Below, in pieces: positions 1-8,199 of a DNA stretch of 64,000 nt. Source of the DNA: Janthinobacterium tructae (GTDB lineage: Bacteria; Pseudomonadota; Gammaproteobacteria; Burkholderiales; Burkholderiaceae_D); the NCBI RefSeq assembly GCF_006517255.1, contig NZ_CP041185.1:6200001-6264000 (forward strand), read 5' to 3'. The notes below the pieces were generated by a model. The model searched no databases and was not told the DNA's origin. It was given only the letters and a program-made list of their open reading frames with translations. The translations under genes were made by a program, and so were the position numbers. Position 1 is the stretch's first letter. Each line of letters begins with the position of its first letter.

Positions 1-1527
1 ACGCAAAGCGTGCGCGCGCTGCTGTTTGACCGGGACGGCAACCTGGCGGCCAGGGCACAAGTGTTCCTCGAAGCGTATTATTCCGAGCACCCCGGCTGGG
101 CCGAGCATGACGCCGACGGTTACTGGCAAGCTGTGTGCGAAGCGTGCCAGCAGCTGTGGCGCAGCACGGACATAGCCAAGTCCTCGGTGGCCGGCGTGGC
201 CGTGACCACGCAGCGCGGCACGGTGGTCAATGTGGATGAACATGGCATCCCCCTGCGCCCGGCCATCACCTGGCTGGACCAGCGCAGCACGCGCGACATT
301 CCGCAACTGGCGCCGTGGTGGCGCGCGGCCTTCCGCGCCATGCGCCTCGATGGCACGATCGCCTACTTCCGCCGCGAGGCCGAAATCAACTGGATCAGCG
401 CGCACCAGCCCGACATCTGGCGCCGCACGCACAAATTTCTGCTGCTGTCGGGCTTTTTGAACCACCGCCTCTGCGGACGCTACGTTGATTCGACCGGATC
501 GCAAGTGGCGTATATTCCGTTCGACTACAAGCGCCACGCCTGGGCCGGGCGCTTCGACTGGAAGTGGCAGGCGCTGGCGATCCAGCGTTCCATGCTGCCG
601 GAGCTGGTGACGCCGGGCACGCGCATGGGTGCCATCACGGCCGCGGCGGCGGCAGCGACGGGCATTCTTGAGGGCACGCCCTTGCTGGCGGCGGCCGCCG
701 ACAAGGCGTGCGAGGTGTTGGGCGCGGGCTGCGTCGAACCGCATGTGGCGTGCCTCAGCTACGGCACCACGGCCACCATCAACACGACCAACCGCAAGTA
801 CGTGGAAGTGACGCGCTTCATTCCCCCGTATCCAGCCGCCATGCCGGGCGCCTACAGCACGGAAGTGCAGATTTTTCGCGGCTACTGGATGGTCAACTGG
901 TTCAAGGAGCAGTTCGGCGACCGCGAACGGGCGGCGGCCGCCGAAGATGGTACGGGCCTGTCTGCCGAAGCGCTGTTCGACCGCCTGGTCGACGCCGTGC
1001 CGCCGGGCTCCATGGGCCTGATGCTGCAGCCGTACTGGAGTCCCGGCATCAAGGTGCCTGGCCCGGAAGCGAAAGGCGCCATGATCGGCTTTGGCGACGT
1101 GCACACGCGCGCGCATATGTACCGCGCCATCCTCGAAGGACTCGCGTATGCGCTGCGCGAAGGCAAGGAGCGCATCGAGCGGCGCAGCGGCATGGCCATT
1201 ACGGAGCTGCGCATCGCGGGCGGCGGCTCGCAAAGCGACGCGGCCATGCAGCTGACGGCCGACATTTTCGGCTTGCCCGCCGCGCGCGCCCACGTGTATG
1301 AGAGTTCGGGCCTGGGCGCGGCCATCGCCGCTAGCGTGGGCCTGGGCTGGCATGCGGACTTTCCCGCCGCCGTGCAAGCCATGACGCGCAAGGGCAAGGT
1401 ATTCCATCCCCATCCCGAGCACCGCAAAATCTACGAGCAGCTGTACCGGCGCGTGTACCAGAAAATGTATGCGCGGCTGCAGCCCCTGTACCGCGAGATC
1501 GCCGACATCACCGGCTATCCGGAATAA
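1..1527 (+). CDS. FGGY-family carbohydrate kinase, 5' end outside the window
   Basis: Predicted cytoplasmic ATP-dependent sugar or polyol kinase of the FGGY/actin-ATPase fold. The frame is open to the window edge: the first codons read Thr-Gln-Ser-Val-Arg-Ala-Leu-Leu-Phe-Asp, which matches the interior of the family's N-terminal phosphate-binding strand (DxGTQSxR). The GTG at base 10 is therefore an internal Val codon, and only a few residues are missing. 508 residues are visible. A Gly-rich stretch GGGSQSD near residue 405 fits the C-terminal ATP-binding part of the fold, and the TTQRGT segment near residue 70 fits the substrate domain. The substrate cannot be assigned, because no sugar transporter or isomerase lies alongside. 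Family certain, substrate unknown. Confidence 0.88.
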   Translation, partial: TQSVRALLFDRDGNLAARAQVFLEAYYSEHPGWAEHDADGYWQAVCEACQQLWRSTDIAKSSVAGVAVTTQRGTVVNVDEHGIPLRPAITWLDQRSTRDIPQLAPWWRAAFRAMRLDGTIAYFRREAEINWISAHQPDIWRRTHKFLLLSGFLNHRLCGRYVDSTGSQVAYIPFDYKRHAWAGRFDWKWQALAIQRSMLPELVTPGTRMGAITAAAAAATGILEGTPLLAAAADKACEVLGAGCVEPHVACLSYGTTATINTTNRKYVEVTRFIPPYPAAMPGAYSTEVQIFRGYWMVNWFKEQFGDRERAAAAEDGTGLSAEALFDRLVDAVPPGSMGLMLQPYWSPGIKVPGPEAKGAMIGFGDVHTRAHMYRAILEGLAYALREGKERIERRSGMAITELRIAGGGSQSDAAMQLTADIFGLPAARAHVYESSGLGAAIAASVGLGWHADFPAAVQAMTRKGKVFHPHPEHRKIYEQLYRRVYQKMYARLQPLYREIADITGYPE

Positions 1528-1543
1528 AACGCATCAAATCGTA

Positions 1544-1572
1544 TTGCGAATCATTCGCATCCAATATATGAT
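1544..1572 (+). promoter_or_regulatory. Sigma70-type promoter overlapped by a Fur-box-like palindrome
   Basis: TTGCGA at 1544-1549 and TATGAT at 1567-1572 are separated by exactly 17 bases. The -35 element is covered by a perfect 7-1-7 palindrome, TGCGAAT-C-ATTCGCA, at 1545-1559. It matches 10 of 14 defined positions of the Fur 7-1-7 consensus TGATAATNATTATCA. The downstream gene is a TonB receptor, so iron repression through Fur is the natural reading. The promoter and palindrome are seen directly; the regulator is inferred. Confidence 0.7.
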
Positions 1573-1599
1573 GTATTCCGCATTTCACCAAGGCAACTT

Positions 1600-1695
1600 A
1601 TGCCGGTAACTGCAGTGCGCCGCCGGCCATGCGCCGGCGGCGTGTCCGCGCGGGCAGAGTTCCGCCGCAACGCTTCCATCAACGCCGCCGCTTGA
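1600..1695 (+). other. Possible 31-codon leader ORF with an internal GC hairpin
   Basis: An ATG at 1600 is preceded by AAGG and opens a 31-codon frame ending in TGA at 1693-1695, between the Fur-type promoter and the TonB receptor. Within it, 1618-1642 forms a perfect 10-bp stem (CGCCGCCGGC / GCCGGCGGCG, loop CATGC) with no U-tract. I do not recognise the peptide. It could be a translated leader or chance coding in a structured 5' UTR. Confidence 0.25.
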
Positions 1696-1773
1696 TCGTG
1701 CACCGCCTGTCCTCTGCCCAGCATTTTCACTCCCGCAACATCGAGTAACAAGCAAACCCAGGCAAGGATAGCG

Positions 1774-4047
1774 ATGAAGAGCAGCAGCAAACAAGGATGG
1801 ACCCCGCTGGCCGCCGCACTGGCGCTGGCATTGGGCGGCGCGCACGGCCATGCGTGGGCGGCAGCGATGGCCGACAAGGCCGAGAAGGCTGACGCCGTGC
1901 AGATGCCTGCCATCAGCGTGTTTGGCGACGCCATCAGCGCCGGCACGGCCGGGCGCTCGTACATCAACAGCGCCGACATCGAGCGCCAGCAGGCCGACAA
2001 TGTCGCGTCCTTGCTCGACACCTTGCCCGGCGTGGACCTGGCCGGCACGGCCCGTCCCAGCGGCCAGAGCCTCAATATCTGGGGTTTTAATAAAGTGCAG
2101 GATGTGAAAGTCATCCTCGATGGCGTGCCCAAGGGCTTTGAAAAATACCGCCAGGGCTCCATCTTCATCGAGCCGGAACTGATCAAGCAGATCGAGGTAA
2201 ACAAGGGCGCGCATACTAGCCTGTATGGCAATGGCGGTTTCGGCGGCGTCATCACGGTCGAGACCAAGGATGCGCAAGACTTGCTGGAAGGCGGAGAGAA
2301 AGTGGGCGCCATGCTGAAGTATTCGCGCCATTCGAACAATGCGGAAAACGACGCCACCGTGGCCGTTTATGGCCGCACGGAAGACGGCCGCTTCGATGCG
2401 ATGGCCTTCACCACGCAACGCAAGTCCGACGATTTGCGCAAACCCGATGGCAAGCCATTCCGCTTTTCCGCCATCGATGCGCCATCGAGCCTGGCCAAGC
2501 TGAATATCCGCCTGACGCCGGAGCAGCTGCTGACCCTGACGGCCATGAAGAGCGGCAGCACGGGCTGGGGCCCGTTCGCCGCCATGGGCGAGGACGTGCC
2601 CACGCCGACCGAGGCGGAGATCAGGAAGTACGGACTGGAAGAGGCGTGGCAGCGCAAGGCCGTGTACCGCGACCAGGACGACGACACGTACTCCGTGAAA
2701 TGGCAGTATGCGCCGCAAAATAATCGATGGATCAAGCTGACGGCCAGCGCCGGCTATTCGCACACGGACCAGCATGACAAGCGCCTGCCGTCCGCCTCGC
2801 TGGGCTCCTACCTGGGTTCGCTGGGCAACGAGAGCTGGGCTTCGTACGTGGACCGCATCGCGGAAGTGCGCAACGAAAGCGTGTTTGCGACGGGCGCCGT
2901 GTCGCACGTGCTGCAAACGGGCCTGCAATGGCACAAGAACGTGCGCGATACCCTGATGTACTACCCGTCGTCGACGGCGCTGAAGGATCCCAGCTACAAC
3001 TACGGCTACTTCCAGCCCTACTACATGCCGGCCGGGCGCCAGGAAACCACGGGCCTGTATCTGCAGGATGCGATGACGTATGGCGACCTGACGCTGACGG
3101 CGGCGCTGCGTCACGACAGAGTCGTTTCCGAGGGCGTGCCGAACAAGGCATCGCGCTACAACAGCCCGCTGCCGGCCGCCGGCCACGATTTCAGCGAGAA
3201 AGTGCATGAAGACTGGTCGCCCCGCCTGGGCCTGTTCTGGAAGGCGTCGGGCAGCATGGCGCTGTTCGGCGACTTGAGCCGGACCTGGCGCGCGCCGACC
3301 ATCGACGAGATGTATTCGAATGAATATTATGTGTCGCCGCGGCTCGGTTCATCGACGCCGGGCACCAGCCGCAACCTGGCCGTCGAGCGCGTGACGGCCG
3401 TACGCGCGGGTGTCATGCTGCACCGCCAGAACGTGTTCATGCAGCGCGACGACGTGCAGCTGCGCCTGACCGCGTACCAGAACCGCGTCAGCGACAATAT
3501 CGGCCCGCGCCTGGGAATCCTGATCGAAGGCTATGTGCCGGGATCGGGCAAGGTGCCGCCGGCGCTGTCCGACTACCGCAACCTGGCTGGTTTCCGCACG
3601 CAGGGCGTGGAGGTCGAATCCTACTACAACGCGCCGCGCCTGTTTGCCAGCGCCTCGCTGTCAAAGCAGCGCGGCACGCGCACCGGTTCCCAGCGCGACC
3701 CGTGGGGTCAGGATGAGCCCGTGTCGACGATTGCGCCGGACAAACTGATGGCGGGCCTGGGCTGGCGCTTGCCCGACCTGGGGGCCAGCATCGGCTGGCA
3801 GGGTCGCTTCGTGGCGAAGCAGGAGCGCGTGCTACCGGTGGGCAATGTATACCGCCTGCCGCCGTCGAAAGGCTATGCGCTGCACACCTTGTTCGCGTCG
3901 TGGAATGGCAAACAGGGCGTGTGGCGCGGCACGGAAGTGCGGCTGACGGTCGATAATGTCTTCAACCGTAACTATATGCCGTATCTGAGCGAGGCGGTGA
4001 CCGGCGTGGGACGCAATGCGAAGCTGAGCGTGTCGCGTAAGTTTTGA
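1774..4047 (+). CDS. TonB-dependent outer-membrane receptor, haem/haemoglobin type
   Basis: 757 residues, usual for the family. A hydrophobic N-terminus with a signal-peptide cleavage region near residues 25-32 is followed by a plug domain (roughly 45-165; VILDGVPKG, GAHTSLYGNGGFGGVI) and a C-terminal 22-strand barrel. The last residue is Phe, the usual signal for BAM-assisted insertion. The motif WRAPTIDEMY near residue 505 resembles the FRAP box of haem receptors, so haem or haemoprotein uptake is preferred over a siderophore. The upstream promoter carries a Fur-like palindrome. No hemP, haem ABC transporter or sigma/anti-sigma pair lies next to it, so ligand specificity stays an inference. 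Confidence 0.88.
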   Translation: MKSSSKQGWTPLAAALALALGGAHGHAWAAAMADKAEKADAVQMPAISVFGDAISAGTAGRSYINSADIERQQADNVASLLDTLPGVDLAGTARPSGQSLNIWGFNKVQDVKVILDGVPKGFEKYRQGSIFIEPELIKQIEVNKGAHTSLYGNGGFGGVITVETKDAQDLLEGGEKVGAMLKYSRHSNNAENDATVAVYGRTEDGRFDAMAFTTQRKSDDLRKPDGKPFRFSAIDAPSSLAKLNIRLTPEQLLTLTAMKSGSTGWGPFAAMGEDVPTPTEAEIRKYGLEEAWQRKAVYRDQDDDTYSVKWQYAPQNNRWIKLTASAGYSHTDQHDKRLPSASLGSYLGSLGNESWASYVDRIAEVRNESVFATGAVSHVLQTGLQWHKNVRDTLMYYPSSTALKDPSYNYGYFQPYYMPAGRQETTGLYLQDAMTYGDLTLTAALRHDRVVSEGVPNKASRYNSPLPAAGHDFSEKVHEDWSPRLGLFWKASGSMALFGDLSRTWRAPTIDEMYSNEYYVSPRLGSSTPGTSRNLAVERVTAVRAGVMLHRQNVFMQRDDVQLRLTAYQNRVSDNIGPRLGILIEGYVPGSGKVPPALSDYRNLAGFRTQGVEVESYYNAPRLFASASLSKQRGTRTGSQRDPWGQDEPVSTIAPDKLMAGLGWRLPDLGASIGWQGRFVAKQERVLPVGNVYRLPPSKGYALHTLFASWNGKQGVWRGTEVRLTVDNVFNRNYMPYLSEAVTGVGRNAKLSVSRKF

Positions 4048-4132
4048 TTAATTTTAAGAATGGCGGGCCTGAGACGCTTGGCCCGGGGTGCCTTTGCATA
4101 TGACATGGGCCTACTCCCGGTTCGCCGTATCC

Positions 4133-5539
4133 TTAACGTAACACCAAGGCCTTGACCGTTTTCCAGGCCGTGCTGCCCGACTGCGTGACGCGCACCTGGT
4201 TGCGGCCCCCTTCCTTGGCCACGTACAGGGCGCGGTCGGCGGCGACGAACAGCGCTTCGCGGTCGTCCGGCTGGCGCGGGATGATGGTCGCCACGCCGAT
4301 GCTGACCGTGATCCACGGCGAGGTGGCGGAGCGCGGGTGCGGCAGATGCAGTGCTTCGATGTGCAGGCGGATGGTTTCGGCCAGATGCAGGGCGCCGTCG
4401 GCATCCGTGTCGGCGCACAGCATGACGAATTCCTCGCCGCCGTAGCGGGCCGCCAGGTCGCCCGGGCGGGCGGCGTGCGAGGCGATGGCTTGCGCCACCT
4501 GCTGCAGGCAGCTGTCGCCGGCCGGATGGCCCAGGCTATCGTTGTACAGCTTGAAATGGTCGACGTCGAGCACCACCAGCGACAGGGCGCCGCCGCTGCG
4601 CACGGCGCGCTGCCACTCTTTTTCCAGGAAGCTGTCGAAATGCCGGCGGTTCGCGATCTTTGTCAGCGGATCGAGATAGGCGGCGCGCTGCAGCGCGTCT
4701 TCCGACTGCTTGTGGTGCGTGATGTCGTGCAGCAGGCCGATATACAGGGGCTGGCGCAGATACATGGGAGTGAGCGTCAGGTCCATGCTCAGCGCCGCGC
4801 CGTTGCGGTGGCGGATCACCACTTCGCGCGTGCCGTGGTTGTGCGCCGTCTCCGGATTGGCTGCGTACATGCTGAAGTAATCGAGGTATTCCTGCGTCAC
4901 CAGGGGGCTGAGCAGTTCAGCGATCGAGCGTCCGGCCAGTTCGTTTTCGCGGTAGCCCAGGTACTGGTCGCAGGCCGGGTTGGTGTACTGGATGCGGCCA
5001 TCGGCTTCGATGATCAGCAAGCCCTCGGCCATGTTGTTGACGATGGTGTGCAGGCGCTCGGCCTGCTCCTGCTGGGTTTCATTGCTGCTGCGGATGTGCA
5101 GCTGGGCGCGCACGCGCGCGCACACTTCGGCCATGCGCAGCGGCTTGTTGATGTAATCGACGGCGCCGCAGTCGAAGCCGGCCACCACGTCTTCCGTTTC
5201 CGTCCTGGCGCTCATGAAGATGACGGGGATGCCATGCGTCAGCGGGTGCTGCTTGAGGCGGCGGCACGTTTCGATGCCGTCCATGTCCGGCATCAGCACG
5301 TCGAGCAGGATCAGGTCGGGGCGGGCGCGCTGGGCGATCGCCAGCGCCCGCTCGCCGGACGTGGCGACATAGGTTTGATAACCCTGTTCGCTCATCAGCT
5401 TGCGCAGCAGCTCAAGGTTGGCTGGCGCATCGTCGACAATCAAAATGGCGGCGTTGCGCCGCTGGGAATGCTCCACACTGCCTGAACTCATTGCTTCCGG
5501 CTTTCTCGATGTACTCTGCGCTGCCAGCGTTTGCTGCAT
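4133..5539 (-). CDS. Response regulator with PAS and GGDEF domains (diguanylate cyclase)
   Basis: 468 residues. An N-terminal receiver domain has the phosphoacceptor Asp near residue 80 (LILLDVLMPDMDG). A PAS domain follows (about 165-285, including the YLGYRENELAGRS region), then a C-terminal GGDEF domain. The signature is an active GGEEF, and an RPGD motif five residues upstream matches the RxxD allosteric c-di-GMP inhibitory site. It is likely a feedback-inhibited diguanylate cyclase switched by phosphorylation, with no cognate kinase nearby. A second in-frame ATG at 5489-5491 (MSSGS) has the clearer ribosome site (GGAAG) and may be the true start. It converges on the TonB receptor gene. 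Confidence 0.9.
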   Translation of the reverse strand: MQQTLAAQSTSRKPEAMSSGSVEHSQRRNAAILIVDDAPANLELLRKLMSEQGYQTYVATSGERALAIAQRARPDLILLDVLMPDMDGIETCRRLKQHPLTHGIPVIFMSARTETEDVVAGFDCGAVDYINKPLRMAEVCARVRAQLHIRSSNETQQEQAERLHTIVNNMAEGLLIIEADGRIQYTNPACDQYLGYRENELAGRSIAELLSPLVTQEYLDYFSMYAANPETAHNHGTREVVIRHRNGAALSMDLTLTPMYLRQPLYIGLLHDITHHKQSEDALQRAAYLDPLTKIANRRHFDSFLEKEWQRAVRSGGALSLVVLDVDHFKLYNDSLGHPAGDSCLQQVAQAIASHAARPGDLAARYGGEEFVMLCADTDADGALHLAETIRLHIEALHLPHPRSATSPWITVSIGVATIIPRQPDDREALFVAADRALYVAKEGGRNQVRVTQSGSTAWKTVKALVLR

Positions 5540-5744
5540 TTTCCGTGATGCTGACCGGGTTCAAATTGGATGCAGCGATCAAATCATACCGCCTTGCCAA
5601 TTTCTTGGGTGGAAAAATCGATGCTGTGGCAAGTGGTGAAATATTATTTTTATGGCATTTTTAAGAATAAATACACGCAGTTGCTGTCGTGAAGGCGACT
5701 TTTGGGTGGACAGAGGCGTGCCCGTTGGTGCCGGGCAGCAGTGA

Positions 5745-5769
5745 CACGCCCCGCGGCAGGCGGGGCGTG
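5745..5769 (-). terminator. GC hairpin downstream of the aminotransferase gene
   Basis: Perfect 10-bp inverted repeat CACGCCCCGC / GCGGGGCGTG with a 5-base loop, 10 bases beyond the stop codon of the minus-strand aminotransferase. There is no clear U-tract, so it may be a weak terminator or a 3'-stabilising hairpin. Confidence 0.45.
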
Positions 5770-5779
5770 GAGAGTGCAA

Positions 5780-6973
5780 TTACATTTTTGCGGCGATCAG
5801 TTTGCCCAGGATGGCGATGCCCTCGCGGATGCGTTCCGGCGGCACTGTCACGAACGACAGGCGCAGCGTGTGCGTGTCCGGCGTGTTCGCGTAGAACGGC
5901 GCGCCCGGCACGAAGGCAACTTTATTGGCGATGGCTTCATCGAGCAGCTTCATCGCATCGATGTGCTTCGGCAGGGTGACCCAGATGAACATGCCGCCTT
6001 CCGGGCGGGTCCAGGTGACGCCGGCCGGGAAGTGCTCTTCCAGCGCCGACAGCATGGCCTGGCACTGGTTGCCGTACAGGCTGCGGATACTGGGAATATG
6101 GCGGTCCAGGAAGCCATCCTTGATCACTTCATGCACCACCATCTGCGTCAGCTGCGAGGTATGCAGGTCGGCCGCCTGCTTGGCCAGTTCCAGGCGGCGC
6201 ACCAGTGGCGTCGGCGCCACCACGTAGCCGAGGCGGATGCCGGGCGTGAGCACTTTCGAGAACGAACCCATGTAGATCACGCCATCCGGATTCATGTTGA
6301 TCATCTTCGGATACGGCTCGCCGCTGTAGCTCAGGGCGCCGTACGGATCATCCTCGATCAGCGGCAGGCCGTGGCGGGCGCAGGTTTCCACCAGTTCCAC
6401 GCGGCGCGCCACGGACAGGCTGCGGCCCGTCGGATTCTGGAAGTTCGGCAGCGCGTACAAGAGGCGCGCGCCATCGGCGACGGGGTCGATCGACGACGGC
6501 ACCAGGCCTTCGTTATCGGTATCGACGGAAACGAATTCGGGACGGTAGACGGAAAACGCCTGCAGTGCGCCCAGGTAGCTGGGGGTTTCCACCAGTACGC
6601 GGCTGCCTTCGTCGATCAGCACCTTGCCCAGCAAGTCGAGCGCTTGCTGCGAGCCGGACGTCATCAGCACTTGCTCGGGCAGGATGGTGCTGCCATTGAT
6701 CGAGAGCGAGTCGGCGATCCACTGGCGCAGCGGCAGGTAGCCATCGGTGGGGCCATATTGCAGGGCCACCTTGCCATTGTTCGACAGGACCTTGTCGAAG
6801 GCGGTTTTCATTTCTTCCACGGGGAAGGTGGCGGGCGAGGGCAGGCCGCCGGCAAACGAGATGATCTCGGGACGCTGCGTGATCTTCAGGATTTCGCGGA
6901 TGAACGAGCTTTGCAGCTGTTCCGCGCGTTCGGCAAAGCGCCATTGGATCGGATTCGGATTTTCAATTTTCAT
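5780..6973 (-). CDS. PLP-dependent class I/II aminotransferase (LysN / 2-aminoadipate aminotransferase-like)
   Basis: 397 residues from the ATG at 6971-6973. The frame extends further upstream, but that stretch lacks family character. The fold-type I features are visible: IISFAGGLPSPATFP at the N-terminus, the ALQYGPTDGYLPLRQWI segment, the NFQNPTGRS loop, and the PLP-binding Lys in MGSFSKVLTPGIRLGY. It lacks the GntR domain that MocR regulators carry, unlike the protein encoded at 8200-9633. It probably transfers amino groups between an amino acid (2-aminoadipate, or branched or aromatic) and 2-oxoglutarate in the cytoplasm. Substrate not assignable. Confidence 0.9.
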   Translation of the reverse strand: MKIENPNPIQWRFAERAEQLQSSFIREILKITQRPEIISFAGGLPSPATFPVEEMKTAFDKVLSNNGKVALQYGPTDGYLPLRQWIADSLSINGSTILPEQVLMTSGSQQALDLLGKVLIDEGSRVLVETPSYLGALQAFSVYRPEFVSVDTDNEGLVPSSIDPVADGARLLYALPNFQNPTGRSLSVARRVELVETCARHGLPLIEDDPYGALSYSGEPYPKMINMNPDGVIYMGSFSKVLTPGIRLGYVVAPTPLVRRLELAKQAADLHTSQLTQMVVHEVIKDGFLDRHIPSIRSLYGNQCQAMLSALEEHFPAGVTWTRPEGGMFIWVTLPKHIDAMKLLDEAIANKVAFVPGAPFYANTPDTHTLRLSFVTVPPERIREGIAILGKLIAAKM

Positions 6974-7150
6974 ACGAGTCTCACAGAAGATGCCGAGCTG
7001 CGCCGGCTGGATTTGTTGGCCCGCTTGTGGCGGTGCATGCGCAAGCGGCGCCGGATAGGCGTCGCCATGGTGCTGCGGTATTGTACGGCCTTGCACGCCG
7101 CTCTGCCCATCTGCGCGCGCAAGGGCGTTGCAAATGGGCGTCAGGGAACA

Positions 7151-8062
7151 TCACTTCAGCTTGCGTCCGATGGCCACCACGGCGATCACGGCGCCGGCAA
7201 ACAGCAGGCTTTCGCCCGTCAGTGGCTCGTGCAGCAGCACGGCCGCGCCCAGCAGGGTGAGGAAGGGCTGCAGCAACTGCGTCTGTCCCACGCGCGCCAC
7301 GCCGCCCAGCGCCATGCCCCGGTACCAGAAAAAGAAGCCGATAAACATGGAAAACACGGAGATATAGGCAAAGCCCAGCCAGGCCGCGCCGCTGGCCTGC
7401 GCCATCAGCGCGCGCTGCGGCCAGGCGTTCCACAGCACCACGGGCAAGACAAAAGGCATGGCCAGCAGCAGCGCCCAGGAAATCACGTGCTGGCCCGGCA
7501 TGGCTTGCGCCAGGCGTCCGCCTTCGGCATAGCCGAGTGCCGCCAGCAGCACGGCGGCAAAGATCAGCCAGTCGGCCAGGTGGAAGCTGCCGCCGCCCTG
7601 GCGCAGCGCGAACGCCACCACCAGCGCCGTGCCGAGCAGGGCCATCAGCCAGAAACCCGGCGATGGACGTTCCTTGCCGCGCAGCACGGCAAACACGGCC
7701 GTGGCCAGCGGCAAAATACCCACCAGCACGGCGCCGTGCGAGGCGGGCAGGCTGCGCATGGCGATCGACGTCAGCCAGGGGAAACCCAGCACGCAGCCCA
7801 GCGAGACGAGCGCTAGCGGCAGCCATTGCTCGCGCCGCGGCAACGGCGCCCGCTGCTGCCATAGCCACAGGCCGGCCAGGCAGGCGGCCACCAGGGCGCG
7901 CCCCAGGGCGACAAAGGTGGGGTCGAGTTCGGCCACCGCCAGGCGCGTGAAGGGCAGGGTCAGGCTGAAGAGGGCGACGGCGATCAAGCCCAGCAACAGG
8001 CCTGTGCGGTCGGCGCCGAGGCGCGGGAGGGAGCTGGGGGAGGTGGTGGCGGGCGATGGCAT
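7151..8062 (-). CDS. EamA-family (DMT superfamily) inner-membrane transporter
   Basis: 303 residues from the ATG at 8060-8062, preceded by AGGAC. A start 29 codons upstream is possible in frame but has no ribosome site. The protein is almost entirely hydrophobic, with about ten predicted membrane segments arranged as two EamA repeats, as in RhaT/YdcZ-like metabolite exporters. It is divergent from a MocR-type regulator, with a 137-bp gap holding its promoter and candidate operator repeats. That arrangement suggests the regulator controls it and that the substrate is an amino acid or related amine; this is inference. Confidence 0.88.
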   Translation of the reverse strand: MPSPATTSPSSLPRLGADRTGLLLGLIAVALFSLTLPFTRLAVAELDPTFVALGRALVAACLAGLWLWQQRAPLPRREQWLPLALVSLGCVLGFPWLTSIAMRSLPASHGAVLVGILPLATAVFAVLRGKERPSPGFWLMALLGTALVVAFALRQGGGSFHLADWLIFAAVLLAALGYAEGGRLAQAMPGQHVISWALLLAMPFVLPVVLWNAWPQRALMAQASGAAWLGFAYISVFSMFIGFFFWYRGMALGGVARVGQTQLLQPFLTLLGAAVLLHEPLTGESLLFAGAVIAVVAIGRKLK

Positions 8063-8129
8063 GGCTGTCCTGGTGCGGGTGGTGTGGAAGAAAGACGGGC
8101 AGATGTGGATGAATCCGCCCGGTACTGCT

Positions 8130-8166
8130 ATCCTAGGGCTCAATAGCAATACAGTACAAATACACT
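8130..8166 (-). promoter_or_regulatory. Promoter of the EamA transporter gene with overlapping direct repeats
   Basis: On the minus strand, TTGTAC (8154-8159) and TAGGAT (8130-8135) are 18 bases apart. Overlapping the -35 element, AATACAGT (8148-8155) and AATACACT (8159-8166) on the plus strand are direct repeats with an 11-bp period, one helical turn. Direct-repeat operators are known for MocR regulators, and the neighbour is one. Confidence 0.5.
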
Positions 8167-8199
8167 TCTGCGCATAATTTCACATACTGTCATGGTCAT

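Noticed and set aside
5702..7816. Very long plus-strand open frame antisense to the aminotransferase and exporter genes
   Set aside because: Rich in Arg/His/Gln with no domain character; it is the GC-skewed complement of two well-supported genes. The same holds for long antisense frames at 1585-3207, 8140-9651, 10125-11666, 15050-17521, 37494-39902 and 41715-43454.
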